Of a DNA stretch of 64,000 bases, positions 27,523-37,063 are shown one piece after another. Under the pieces are notes generated by a model. That model worked only from the letters and a program-made list of their open reading frames with translations. It made no database searches and had not been told where the DNA came from. Source of the DNA: Pedobacter endophyticus (lineage in GTDB: Bacteria; Bacteroidota; Bacteroidia; Sphingobacteriales; Sphingobacteriaceae). The stretch lies in contig NZ_CP064939.1 of NCBI RefSeq assembly GCF_015679185.1, positions 992,001 through 1,056,000 on the forward strand. Reading direction: 5' to 3'. Positions within the stretch are counted from its first letter, which is position 1. Every line of letters begins with the position of its first letter. Both the position numbers and the translations under genes were made by a program.

Positions 27523-29286
27523 ATGACCAGTTTTTCGTTATCCTTGCTTCGTGCATCTTTCAAAAGAAAGCTTCTATCCATTGAAACTAAACTAATAACT
27601 AAGGCTTCGAAGATGCTTACGCGATGCGGCTTGAGCCCGGCAACTTTAGGTTCGGTTTCAATTGATGCCTTGAGAAACAGCACTGTTTGCCTCGTTGCCA
27701 GCCTTACGCTTTTATCGTGTGGAATAAACAGAACGCAAACAACAAGCAGCGATGATGTGCCGATCGGAAGTGCACTGGTAAATCCGGCCCTGCCCGGCGA
27801 TAATCCGGATCCATCAATTATCAGGGTTGGCAAGGTGTATTATGCCACGTCGACCACGAATGAGTGGGCACCTTATTTTACGATCTATAAATCGACGGAT
27901 CTTAAAAATTGGAAATTGATCAACCACGTTTTCCCCAACGGCTTTAAGGATATGAAAAACCAATGGGGCGAAAACAATTTCTGGGCTTCAGAGCTGGTTT
28001 ATGATGCAAAACAGAATCGTATTTATGCTTATTACACGGCGCACAACAGAGAAACCAAAGGCAATCCGGGTCTGCAATGTGGCATTGCCTGGGTTGATGC
28101 AGATAAAATAGAAACGGATAAATTTACAGATAACGGCCCAGTGATTATAGAGGATGAGTGCGGTGCAATAGACGCATTTGAGCTGCAGCACAATGGCAAA
28201 ATTTACGCTTTTTGGAAAAACGATGGTAACGGCTGTGGCAAAGAAAGCTGGATCTGGAAACAAGAAATTAATGAAAGCCGAACAAAATTACTTGGCCAAA
28301 AAACTAAAATGTTTACCAATAGCCAACCCTGGGAAACGGGGCTTGTAGAGGGGGCCTGCTTTTTTACTTTGGGAGAATATGTTTACAGCCTGTACTCGGT
28401 TGGCGGCTGCTGCGATGCCAATTGCAACTATAAAACGGGCATCGCCAGAACCAAAGACTTAGCGAGCGGGGTTTGGGAGAAATACGGAAACAACCCCATA
28501 ATGGCGAGTAACGATAAATGGAATTGCCCCGGACATGGTACGGTTGTAAAATCGGCCGATGATCGGTTGTTTATGCTTTATCATGCTTTTAATAAGGACT
28601 ATGATGTTTTTGTTGGCCGGGAGGGTGTTATAGAGGAGCTTACAATTGGTGCAGATGGTTGGCCTGTGCTACACAACGCAACTGTTCCAAATCGTGCCAA
28701 GTCTGACCTGAATTTTACTGACGACTTTGAGCAGGACACCAAGTTGAATTTGGTATGGCAATGGCCATCAAAGTCTGAAAGGCCCCAAATGTCGTTCGAG
28801 AATGGCTTAAACCTTGCTGCCTCTGATCAAAACCATGGCCTCGGAACGTTTTTGGGGCAATACATTAAAACGGTAAATTTCAATATCGAAGCGAATGTAA
28901 ATGTTAATGAAACAAACGCAGGGATTTGCCTGGGTGGCGCAATTTTTAAAAGCAAATGGCCCGGCGAACTCGGTGGAATAGGAATAACTGCTTCAAACGA
29001 CGGCCTTGCGGTTTTTGACAATTTCGAGGGGACATACACCGTTCTTAAGGATTTGAAAATAAGCTTATCAAAAACGGTGCAATTACGAATGCAGATTGCT
29101 GATAACGGGAAACAGATTGAATTTTTCTATAAAAACGATGGTGAAAAATGGGTGAGCCTTTATCGCACGCCGTTCAACGCAGCTAAGTACGTTCCATGGG
29201 GAATGGGTTACAGAGCCGGGATTGTAGTGAAAGGCAATGCCCCACAAAAGGGATCTTTTAAAAGTTTTAGAATAGCGAATTACTGA
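27523..29286 (+). CDS. GH43 glycoside hydrolase with C-terminal beta-sandwich
   Basis: A five-bladed beta-propeller hydrolase of family 43, with the general base region DNPDPSIIRVGKVYYATS, the glutamate in ETGLVEGACFF, and CPGHGTVV with YHAFNKDYD. It is followed by a C-terminal concanavalin-like domain (about residues 405-587) of the xylosidase/arabinosidase type. Likely substrates are arabinose- or xylose-containing side chains. The first 49 residues are unlike a leader. A TTG at 27670 would give RNSTVCLVASLTLLSC, a fine lipoprotein signal with lipobox LLSC, so true translation may begin there. The orientation is opposite to the DUF1080 operon. Confidence 0.86.
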   Translation: MTSFSLSLLRASFKRKLLSIETKLITKASKMLTRCGLSPATLGSVSIDALRNSTVCLVASLTLLSCGINRTQTTSSDDVPIGSALVNPALPGDNPDPSIIRVGKVYYATSTTNEWAPYFTIYKSTDLKNWKLINHVFPNGFKDMKNQWGENNFWASELVYDAKQNRIYAYYTAHNRETKGNPGLQCGIAWVDADKIETDKFTDNGPVIIEDECGAIDAFELQHNGKIYAFWKNDGNGCGKESWIWKQEINESRTKLLGQKTKMFTNSQPWETGLVEGACFFTLGEYVYSLYSVGGCCDANCNYKTGIARTKDLASGVWEKYGNNPIMASNDKWNCPGHGTVVKSADDRLFMLYHAFNKDYDVFVGREGVIEELTIGADGWPVLHNATVPNRAKSDLNFTDDFEQDTKLNLVWQWPSKSERPQMSFENGLNLAASDQNHGLGTFLGQYIKTVNFNIEANVNVNETNAGICLGGAIFKSKWPGELGGIGITASNDGLAVFDNFEGTYTVLKDLKISLSKTVQLRMQIADNGKQIEFFYKNDGEKWVSLYRTPFNAAKYVPWGMGYRAGIVVKGNAPQKGSFKSFRIANY

Positions 29287-29341
29287 TGTGCTGATGGGCC
29301 GTTGGCTGGAGCCAACAGCAAAGTAAATCGCATGCAGGCTA

Positions 29342-29455
29342 CTTGCCGTCATTCCCGCGCAGGCGGGAATCCTAATGCAAAGTAGCATTTTTACGCATTA
29401 GGATCCCCTACCGATAGCTATCGGTACAAGCTGAGGATGACAGCACCTATGAACG
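29342..29455 (+). repeat. Mosaic interspersed repeat, copy 6
   Basis: GCCGTCATTCCCGCGCAGG, GGGAATCCTAAT, GCATTAGGATCCCC and AGCTGAGGATGACAGC, with a palindrome ACCGATAGCTATCGGT at about 29410-29425 where other copies carry CCCGAAG...TTCGGG or nothing. The 29287-29867 gap also holds the family 2 fragment near 29793 and GAGATCCTTTCGCTGCGCTC at about 29731; no gene is seen. Confidence 0.68.
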
Positions 29456-29867
29456 GGTCGTCATTGCGAGGTACGAAGCAATCTCTCTGTGGCGGCCATT
29501 CTAAGATTGCTTCAGCTCGCTCAAGCCCAGCCTCGCTACAAAGTAGCCTCTTTGGGGCAATGACGACTCGGTGAAAAACTGTCATCCCAACTTCTCTGTT
29601 TTCCCAAGAACTAATCTCTTAGGATGACGACCGTAATGCAGGGGCCTATAACTAGTAAACTGGAAAATAACGTCGATGGCGTTTTCAACTGTTAGGCAGT
29701 GCCTTATTGGCGTTTTGTTTTTATCGCCTGGAGATCCTTTCGCTGCGCTCAGGATGACAGCGTTAAACATATCGTCAGCCGATAACTATCGGATTCGAGC
29801 GCAGCCGAGAAATCTTTGAAATAATATTTATCCTTTCAGTTTCAAAAAGTATATTCTTGCAATTTGC

Positions 29868-29898
29868 TTTGTTTTAACAAAAAGAACTAATATCTTTT
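29868..29898 (+). promoter_or_regulatory. Promoter of second antitoxin/toxin pair
   Basis: TTTG (29868-29871), a 19-base spacer, then TATCTTTT (29891-29898), one mismatch from the TAnnTTTG consensus, 40 bases before the antitoxin ATG. Confidence 0.45.
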
Positions 29899-29938
29899 TT
29901 ATCTTTATCAAAACGAAGACAATAATAAACAGAAGTTT

Positions 29939-30175
29939 ATGTATACAACATATCATTTAACATCTGCACAGGATTTAAGCACCGACATTGTGGATGCTAT
30001 TAAAACCACTTTTAAATCGAAGCCCATTACTATTATTGTGGAGGAAGATGACAGTGATTTTGAACTGACGACTGATGCAAAGGCCGTTTTAGACGAGCGC
30101 CTGCAGGAAGATGAAAGCACTTATCTTTCGGCCGAAGAATCTATCAAACAGCTTAATAAAAAGTATGGTTTATAA
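29939..30175 (+). CDS. Antitoxin-like protein of RelE/ParE pair
   Basis: A 78-residue acidic protein. The pattern ITIIVEEDDSDFELT and the C-terminal LSAEESIKQLNKKYGL resembles short antitoxins found before ParE-type toxins in Bacteroidota; the acidic C-terminal half would wrap the toxin. I assign the role mainly because the toxin gene overlaps it by 11 bases. No clear DNA-binding fold could be named. Confidence 0.75.
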   Translation: MYTTYHLTSAQDLSTDIVDAIKTTFKSKPITIIVEEDDSDFELTTDAKAVLDERLQEDESTYLSAEESIKQLNKKYGL

Positions 30176-30455
30176 AATCGTGGTATCTCCTCGGGCTCAA
30201 AAGGAGATTGAAAATGCCATTGATTATTACGCATTATACAGCATTAATGCACCTTTAAATTTCGCATTGGCGCTTAAAGAAGCGTATGCCACCTTAGAAA
30301 CAGCTCCCCTTGTTAGAGTTCGATATAAAAATATAAGGGCTTTAAAAATCAGAAATTTTCCATACGCACTCTATTTTACCATTGATGAAGATGAAAAGAA
30401 GATCCGGGTGTTATCGTGTTTCCACAATAAACGCCATCCGAACAAAAGACCTTGA
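30165..30455 (+). CDS. RelE/ParE family toxin
   Basis: A 96-residue toxin of the RelE/ParE fold. The start is MVYKIVVSPRAQKEIENAIDYYA, the usual beta1-helix1 opening, and the C-terminal part has RALKIRNFPYALYFTIDEDEKKIRVLSCFHNKRHP, with the final HNKRHP typical of ParE-like proteins. I chose the Met at 30165, which overlaps the antitoxin stop, over a longer frame that reads antitoxin sequence out of phase. The target (gyrase or mRNA) cannot be told from sequence alone. Confidence 0.85.
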   Translation: MVYKIVVSPRAQKEIENAIDYYALYSINAPLNFALALKEAYATLETAPLVRVRYKNIRALKIRNFPYALYFTIDEDEKKIRVLSCFHNKRHPNKRP

Positions 30456-30599
30456 GTGCAAGCTTAATCAAAAATAAATATTTAACAGACAGAAAATTAT
30501 GTAGATCAGCTACCATAACAGCAAGGGTTTTGCCTTGCTGAGCATAGCGAAGTATCTGCAACCTATATGTTACCGCCCTTGTCCACTCGCCCTCTTTTG

Positions 30600-30680
30600 G
30601 CAGTGGGGTTTTGGCGTTCTGCGTCCGATAGCTATCGGATTCATCGCTTGGAGATCCTTTCGCTGCGCTCAGGATGACAA
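30600..30680. repeat. Interspersed repeat end (GGAGATCCTTTCGCTGCGCTC)
   Basis: Holds CCGATAGCTATCGG (about 30627) followed by TTCATCGCTTGGAGATCC and TTTCGCTGCGCTCAGGATGA, as in 29700-29765. It fills the converging gap 30456-30692, where no gene is seen. Confidence 0.55.
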
Positions 30681-30691
30681 AGCTTACACAC

Positions 30692-30728
30692 AAAAAACCA
30701 CGAATTAACTCCCAATTCGTGGTTTTTT
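30692..30728. terminator. Bidirectional terminator between toxin pair and second uptake operon
   Basis: Perfect 15-bp arms AAAAAACCACGAATT and AATTCGTGGTTTTTT with a 7-base loop; U-tracts on both strands. It lies 65 bases past the end of the minus-strand operon and also faces the plus-strand toxin gene. Confidence 0.8.
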
Positions 30729-30792
30729 TTAATCAAGAGAAAGGCAAACCCTCTACCTTAAACCTTATCACCCTCTACCCTCTACCTTTCCC

Positions 30793-31794
30793 TTACCATT
30801 GTATCTGCTGATCTTCATCAGGAATCAAGGTATTTAAATCGCGTTGCATCGATAAAGTACCTTCTACCTTATACTTTAGTCGTTGGCCGGGTACTGTGGT
30901 ATAATCCTCAAACTCGTAAGAAAGGTAAAGCGTGGTATAAATGTGTTTCAAATATGGGAGCTTTGCATCCATTGCCTCGTCTCTTGTATAATAAGATTGC
31001 GTTGCGCCCACCTTGAATTTGTTATTCGCGGTATTATCGCTCCAGATTTCCAGCTTTTTCTTTTGGACATCTAATTTCTCATCGGTAAATTTAATAAACA
31101 CCTTATAGTTTTTACGGTCGAGGTAATCAATATCTCTGATGCCGGCATACAGAAATATGGTTTTATCATCTACAACAAAAGTTCTGTGGGTATTTAAGGT
31201 TAGCGGTTCGGTATCTCCGTCGAGGTATATTTTATACAAGGTGCCGCCATATTCGCCAGAGTAATCGTTAAAAGGTGTGATGCGCAACATTGTTCGCCGA
31301 TAATACTTGTTCGGGTTGGCCTGATAATCGTATGAGGGATCGCTTAAAATTTGTAAGGGGAGCACCCATTTGTCGGCCTGATCGAGATTTCCCAGGGTAA
31401 AATCGATGGGTACCGTAACGGTGCTTACTCCGGCAGGTACGTTTACTGTTTGGGGCATAGCATAATAATTTGTACTCAATTGCTTGAAATACAACTCCTG
31501 GCGGTGGCCATATTGCTCCTGATTTAATTTCGCCAGTGTATCGGGGTCTAAACCGATATGGATGGTTCGATCTTTTACGTTGGCTGTTGAGCCACTAATG
31601 ATAACCGGCAAATTATATCGCAATTTACCCTGTGCATTATAACGGATATAACACCAGGTTACTCCTTGAGCGGTGGGGTCTGATTTAAATGATGCCATTT
31701 GAACATATTGCTCTTCCTTCCATTCATCGTTACACGAAACAAAGCCTGCTGCTGTTGCTATCAGTAAAAACAGAAAATATAAATTCTTCTTCAT
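30793..31794 (-). CDS. SusE-position lipoprotein (DUF4973/DUF1735-like)
   Basis: A 333-residue surface lipoprotein with signal MKKNLYFLFLLIATAAGFVSC (lipobox FVSC). It has an N-terminal beta-sandwich with NVPAGVSTVTVPIDFTLGN in the style of BT_3987/DUF1735 domains, and a C-terminal beta-rich part. The exact Pfam name is uncertain. As the last gene after SusD (20 bases) it is likely an additional glycan-binding protein of the uptake complex. A strong terminator follows. Confidence 0.75.
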   Translation of the reverse strand: MKKNLYFLFLLIATAAGFVSCNDEWKEEQYVQMASFKSDPTAQGVTWCYIRYNAQGKLRYNLPVIISGSTANVKDRTIHIGLDPDTLAKLNQEQYGHRQELYFKQLSTNYYAMPQTVNVPAGVSTVTVPIDFTLGNLDQADKWVLPLQILSDPSYDYQANPNKYYRRTMLRITPFNDYSGEYGGTLYKIYLDGDTEPLTLNTHRTFVVDDKTIFLYAGIRDIDYLDRKNYKVFIKFTDEKLDVQKKKLEIWSDNTANNKFKVGATQSYYTRDEAMDAKLPYLKHIYTTLYLSYEFEDYTTVPGQRLKYKVEGTLSMQRDLNTLIPDEDQQIQW

Positions 31795-31813
31795 GTTTGT
31801 AGATTCTATTAAA

Positions 31814-33892
31814 TTATTCAGGATTGGTCCAACCGGGATTTTGTGTGAGGTATTTATTTCGTTTCAGCTCATCGAAATGTATCGGCCAGAACCACATTTT
31901 AAGAGTGAAAATAGAGGGCAGCGATGGCGTTTCTACCACGGTATGGAAAAGGTCGGCCTGTGCTTTGGTAGCATAAGCATTGTAGCCATAAACAGGGGCC
32001 GATTCTTCAGATTGTGCATCTGTCCAACGGCGTAAATCGAAATAACGCTGTCCTTCGGCAAACAATTCTACCTGGCGCTCCCGCTTCAATTTAATACGAA
32101 ATTTGTTCTGGTCTGAATAAACATCGCTGGCGTAATCGGCAACACCCGCACGGATGCGGATAGGCTGGATTCCACGTTTCATTTCCGAAATATCTCTCGA
32201 TATATTGTGTGTTTTGGTACCGTCCCATGATGGAATGGTATACGAACCGTTCAGCTCGTTTAGTGCTTCGGCATACATCAGCAACACTTCGGCATAGCGA
32301 ATTGCAGGATCGACTTTCGGTTTCATCCGACTTTGATCGTATGCCGTAACGGCCACATTACTAATGTCGTCTGGATGGATGTACTTTTTTATCCCCACTC
32401 CTGTTCGCGGCCAGTACGACGTATTCTTGTACCCATTGGGATCGCCTCTGTAATAAAAGATCTGTACGTTACTTTTTTCATCCCGCACACTTTCGGCATT
32501 TAACAGGTTCCACGTTGAGCCGTTATACGATACTGAGGCGTAAAAGCGTGGTTCGCGACGAACGTACTGCTTGTTTACTCCAACGCCTAAAGGACCTAAT
32601 TCGGGATATTTTGATAACTCTTCTTGTTTTACAAAGCCTGTTGCGCGTGGCAGCGTATTGTACCTGTTTTCGTAACCCTGTCTGCCAGCGTACATGCTGT
32701 TCATTCCCGGTATGTCGCTGCCATCGTTCATGCTATAGGCATCAACCTGTTTTTGTGTCATGCCGTGCGAGTTGTATCCTTTACCTTCTAAACGGGGCAA
32801 TTGGTGCAATACCAAAACATTTATGCCTTCGCCGCCCTGGTTTTGGCCGTGTGTAAAAATGAGCTCTGGATTTTGATACGCAGGAACGGTTCCGTTAAAC
32901 AGTGCCCGATAGGACTCGAAAGGATCGATATCGCTCCAGCCCGAGGGCCATGCACTGTTAGAAAAGTTGCTATCAAATGGAGGGGTAACTGTTGCCGGAT
33001 AGGCAGCATCGCCAGTTGTTTTTTTGTAGGCCACATAAAGGCGATATTGCCCAAGGTCCATCACATCTTTTGCGGCGGCTGCAGCCCTTGCCCACCTCGA
33101 TTCTTCGTACGTTGGCGAAAGTAAGGGCTTGCCGTCTTTGGTAACCATTGCCGCAGCCACTTCTGCCGGAGCTTTTCCGTTGGCCAATGGGCTTGCGGCG
33201 TATAGTAATACCCGGGCCCTGAGTGCTAAAGCAGCACCACGCGTGGGCCGTGCAAGCTGTTGTATTCCCTGCTGGGCAGAGAGCCCTTTTGCAGCTTCTA
33301 CAAGTTCATTCGAAAGATAGGTTGCACATTCTTCATAAGTGTTCCGCGGCTGTGCGATCTCATCATATTCCTTTGTGTAATCAATACCTTCGTCGGGTAC
33401 AATAGGTATTGGGCCATAGGTGCGCAGCAGTACCCAATAAAAGTAAGCCCTTAAAAACCTCGCCTGCGCTTTCATATCGGCAATTTCCTTTACAGAAAGG
33501 GTCTTATTGATATCAATATTGTTTATAAAAATCGAAGCCTGTCTAATTCCCTTGTAAGCTGTGTTCCAAATTTCCTTGCTTTCTCCGTTTAAGCCATTTT
33601 CGGTGTATTGGCCATTTTTCCATCGTTTATAACCGTCGCTTTCATCGCCGTAATACATGTCATCGGCAAAGTTAAAGGGTACCGATTTTTTGCTGCTTAC
33701 GTCTTGCATGTAGTTGCTTCCTAGAAATGAATAAGCCTTTGCCAGCCATCGGTTTGCATAATCGGTATTGGTAAACACCTCTTCGGTGGTTAATCGCTCA
33801 TCAAAAAGGTAATCCGAATCGAGATATTTTTTACAACCGCCAACAATGAGTATGGTGCTTGCAACAGTTAAGATTGTTAGTATTTTTTTCAT
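31814..33892 (-). CDS. SusD/RagB outer-membrane lipoprotein 2
   Basis: A 692-residue SusD-type lipoprotein, longer than the usual 500-600. Its signal MKKILTILTVASTILIVGGC has lipobox VGGC. N-terminal TPR helices (EIADMKAQARFLRAYFYWVLL) and the C-terminal KLKRERQVELFAEGQRYFDLRRW signature are clear. It is expected to close the SusC 2 barrel. It starts 12 bases after SusC 2. The extra length lies in the middle (about residues 270-470), where loops contact ligand. Confidence 0.94.
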   Translation of the reverse strand: MKKILTILTVASTILIVGGCKKYLDSDYLFDERLTTEEVFTNTDYANRWLAKAYSFLGSNYMQDVSSKKSVPFNFADDMYYGDESDGYKRWKNGQYTENGLNGESKEIWNTAYKGIRQASIFINNIDINKTLSVKEIADMKAQARFLRAYFYWVLLRTYGPIPIVPDEGIDYTKEYDEIAQPRNTYEECATYLSNELVEAAKGLSAQQGIQQLARPTRGAALALRARVLLYAASPLANGKAPAEVAAAMVTKDGKPLLSPTYEESRWARAAAAAKDVMDLGQYRLYVAYKKTTGDAAYPATVTPPFDSNFSNSAWPSGWSDIDPFESYRALFNGTVPAYQNPELIFTHGQNQGGEGINVLVLHQLPRLEGKGYNSHGMTQKQVDAYSMNDGSDIPGMNSMYAGRQGYENRYNTLPRATGFVKQEELSKYPELGPLGVGVNKQYVRREPRFYASVSYNGSTWNLLNAESVRDEKSNVQIFYYRGDPNGYKNTSYWPRTGVGIKKYIHPDDISNVAVTAYDQSRMKPKVDPAIRYAEVLLMYAEALNELNGSYTIPSWDGTKTHNISRDISEMKRGIQPIRIRAGVADYASDVYSDQNKFRIKLKRERQVELFAEGQRYFDLRRWTDAQSEESAPVYGYNAYATKAQADLFHTVVETPSLPSIFTLKMWFWPIHFDELKRNKYLTQNPGWTNPE

Positions 33893-33904
33893 GTTCTCTG
33901 ATGC

Positions 33905-36900
33905 TTATAAATTAACTGATACGCCTACTGATAATGTTTTGCTAAGCGGATAAACCTTGCCGGTTGAACTTCCGAGTTCGGGATCCCAAAGCTTAAACTT
34001 CGAAAATGTGAGCAGGTTGGTACCTATTAAAAAGAAACGAACGTTATTTAAATGGGCCTTGTTAACAAAGGTTTTGGGCAGGGAGTAACCTATATCGAGG
34101 GTTTTTAAGCGCAGGTACGAACCATCCCGTAACCAAAAGGTAGATGCCCTGTAATTATTAGCATTGGGGCCGTAAGTTAAGCGTGGGTAATCTGCATTTG
34201 GATCTTCGTTAACGCCTAACGTCCAGCGGTTGCTGTCGGCAATATCGGTGAGGATGTTGCCCCAGTTTTGGCCAAGGTTAAACATATACACTGATGAACC
34301 GTTGATGAAATAGGTTGACTTGCCTACACCTTGAAAATGGACGTTGATATCGAGGCCTTTCCAGCTTGCTGAAACACCGAACCCGTAAGTAAGGTTGGGC
34401 CTGGTTGTGGCGCCAATAGCTACGATATCGTTATCATCGATTTTACCATCGCCATTAATGTCCTTATATTTAATATCGCCGGGCATCACTTCGCCAAAGG
34501 TTTGCCTGGGGCTGTTACGGATATCATCATAATCTTTAAACAAGCCTAAATCCATAAGTCCCCTTGCCTGATCTACGCGGTGGCCTTCTTGCAGTTTGTA
34601 AGCGTAAATCGTGTTTTCCTCGTCTCGTTCAATAATCTCGCTTTTGCTATAAGTGGCGTTACCGCGAAGAGTTAAATCTACATTGTATATTTTCTGCTTG
34701 AAGGTAAAGCTACCATCAATACCGTGCGCCTTTACCTCGCCCACATTGGCCGATGGATTGTTTTCGAGACCGACGAATCCCGGCAGGAAATTACGGCTCA
34801 TATAAATGCCTTCGCGGCGCTCGTAAAAGTAATCGACAGCACCACTAATCTTATCGTGAAACAATGAATAATCAATGCCCAGATCTTGCTTGGTGGCAAC
34901 CTCCCAGGTCACATTTGGCGAGGCTACAGAAGTGTATCCTAAACCTCCCCACGGGCGGGATGCCGATTCGTAATCGCCAAACTGATAGCCGCTGGCCCCA
35001 ATTGGCGTTCCGTCAGAATAATATTGGATATTGCCATTTGCATCTCTCTGATACATTTGTTCTAAAGTGTACAAGTAAGGAAACCTGATGTCGCCCAGAT
35101 TGTCATTTCCTGTTTTTCCGTAAGAATAACGCACCTTGAACATATCAACCCAACCCAGCTTTTTTATGATGGGCTCTTCGCCAATGTTCCATGCGCCAGA
35201 AATGGCAGGAAAGAACCCGAAGCGATAATCTTTGTGGAAATTCTCTGATCCGGTATAACCGAAATTAAAATCGACATAATAACGGGAGTTGTAGTTGTAA
35301 TTTACGCGACCTGCCAAACCTTGATTTCGGCGGGCAATTCCGTTTTTAAGGTCGGTACCAATGTTCTGCGTAAACACTTTTGATGCCTGTGTGTATTTAA
35401 ACACGCCGCCAAAATTATGCAGGGCAATGTTGCGATCGTAATGCATTTCCCATTCAAAAAACTCACGTTTATCGCCATCTGATCCCGCCGATTGGGTCAT
35501 TTTTTGTTCTTCTTTTATTCGTTTAAAAACAAGGTCGCCCGAGGTGTTGCGGTAACGGTTGGCGCTCCACAATTCGGGAAATTTGTAACGTTTAATATAA
35601 TTGTTATTGTAGGTATCGTATCCAAAGCGCCCCACAAACCATAACCCTTTGGTAATAAAATCTAACTTTTGATTGAGATTTAAAGTGGTTTGAATGTTAT
35701 TGCTCCAGCTTTCGTTGTAGCCGGTCATTGTTCCCTGTACCAATGGGTTAAACCGGTCCATATCATTGTTCGGATCGTTATCTCCATCATCGCTTGCAGG
35801 AATTTTCCCATCTGAATACCGAATCGGCGAGGTGATGGCATTATAGCCCATTAGCGCTGTCCAGATGGCATTACTGCCCACGCCCGGGTCGTTTTGCTTA
35901 CGCAATGAGCCCGATACGCCCACCGTTAGCAAGGTAGATTTGGTAATGTCCATATCCACACTTAGGCGATAGGTGTACTTATTAAAATTGGCATTGGTGT
36001 TATAATCTCCCAGGGCATCATCTACCTTGTACATACCTTGTTGGTTTTGGTAGCTTCCCGATAAATAATAGCGGGCGGTTTTACCGCCACCGCTGAGGTT
36101 AAGCATACTGCGCTGACTTTTTGCAGCATCGCGTAATACTACATCCATCCAATTTACATTGGGAAAGAGATCGGGATCGAGCCCCAACCGAAGCACCTCA
36201 AGTTCTGTTTTAGAAAAAAGCGGCTCCTGGTTGCGAACAATTTTGGCCTCGTTTGCCATGGAGGCATAAGTATAGCCATCAACAAATTCGGGCAGCTTGG
36301 TAAGCTGGTTGTAAAAGCCTTCTACCTTGGCGTTAATGTTAACTTTCCCTTCCTTTCCCCTTTTTGTTTTTATCAAAATAACGCCATTGGCTCCCCTGCT
36401 ACCGTACATGGCAGTTGCAGAGGCATCTTTTAATACTGAAAACGATTCTACATCTTCCACATTAATCTCATTCATATCGCGTTCAAAACCATCGATGAGT
36501 ACCAATGCAGCATTGCTTGCCCCAAATGTAGAAATACTGCGCACCCAAAACTCTGAAACGCTGCCCGGACGGCCAGAAGTTTGCATAGCCTGAATACCGG
36601 GCACAACACCTGCCAGCGCATCGGCCATTGATGTGGAGGGGTTCGATTTTAGTTGTTCGACGTTTACGGTTGTAATTGCACCTGTAATGGCTATTTTGCG
36701 TTCGCTACCAGTTGCGGTTACTACTACTTCATCGAGTACACTGGCCTCCGATTCTATCAGGGTAACATTAACCACGCGTTGCTCTTTAACCAATACTTCT
36801 TTTTTATCATAACCCATAAAGGTGAAAACCAATGTTTGGTATGAGGGCATTTTAATGCTGTATTTTCCATCTACATCAGTAATAGCGCCTAATCCGGGTA

Positions 36901-37042
36901 CATTGCTAACTGATATGCTTACGCCGGGAATGGGTAGTTTTTTCTCGTCGGTAACTACTCCTTTCACTATCACTTCCTGCGCCATAGCGTTTAGGCAAAT
37001 GCCAAACAACACCATGCACGTTAGTACAATAAATCTCATCAT
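33905..37042 (-). CDS. SusC/RagA TonB-dependent transporter 2
   Basis: A 1045-residue TonB-dependent importer. Signal peptide MMRFIVLTCMVLFGICLNAMA, carboxypeptidase-regulatory-like domain (GVVTDEKKLPIPGVSISVS), TonB-box region DEVVVTATGSERK, plug with LADALAGVVPGIQ-like and SVLKDASATAMYGSRGANGV, and a barrel that ends LSKTLSVGVSVNL. Either of the first two Met codons may be used. It follows the IPT/TIG lipoprotein by 21 bases and precedes SusD 2. Similarity to SusC 1 is limited to the family level, so the substrate is probably different. Confidence 0.96.
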   Translation of the reverse strand: MMRFIVLTCMVLFGICLNAMAQEVIVKGVVTDEKKLPIPGVSISVSNVPGLGAITDVDGKYSIKMPSYQTLVFTFMGYDKKEVLVKEQRVVNVTLIESEASVLDEVVVTATGSERKIAITGAITTVNVEQLKSNPSTSMADALAGVVPGIQAMQTSGRPGSVSEFWVRSISTFGASNAALVLIDGFERDMNEINVEDVESFSVLKDASATAMYGSRGANGVILIKTKRGKEGKVNINAKVEGFYNQLTKLPEFVDGYTYASMANEAKIVRNQEPLFSKTELEVLRLGLDPDLFPNVNWMDVVLRDAAKSQRSMLNLSGGGKTARYYLSGSYQNQQGMYKVDDALGDYNTNANFNKYTYRLSVDMDITKSTLLTVGVSGSLRKQNDPGVGSNAIWTALMGYNAITSPIRYSDGKIPASDDGDNDPNNDMDRFNPLVQGTMTGYNESWSNNIQTTLNLNQKLDFITKGLWFVGRFGYDTYNNNYIKRYKFPELWSANRYRNTSGDLVFKRIKEEQKMTQSAGSDGDKREFFEWEMHYDRNIALHNFGGVFKYTQASKVFTQNIGTDLKNGIARRNQGLAGRVNYNYNSRYYVDFNFGYTGSENFHKDYRFGFFPAISGAWNIGEEPIIKKLGWVDMFKVRYSYGKTGNDNLGDIRFPYLYTLEQMYQRDANGNIQYYSDGTPIGASGYQFGDYESASRPWGGLGYTSVASPNVTWEVATKQDLGIDYSLFHDKISGAVDYFYERREGIYMSRNFLPGFVGLENNPSANVGEVKAHGIDGSFTFKQKIYNVDLTLRGNATYSKSEIIERDEENTIYAYKLQEGHRVDQARGLMDLGLFKDYDDIRNSPRQTFGEVMPGDIKYKDINGDGKIDDNDIVAIGATTRPNLTYGFGVSASWKGLDINVHFQGVGKSTYFINGSSVYMFNLGQNWGNILTDIADSNRWTLGVNEDPNADYPRLTYGPNANNYRASTFWLRDGSYLRLKTLDIGYSLPKTFVNKAHLNNVRFFLIGTNLLTFSKFKLWDPELGSSTGKVYPLSKTLSVGVSVNL

Positions 37043-37063
37043 TATATAATAGCTGTTAAATAA

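Noticed and set aside
30111..30164. Upstream extension of the ParE-like toxin
   Set aside because: It is antitoxin coding sequence in another phase; the RelE/ParE fold starts properly at 30165.
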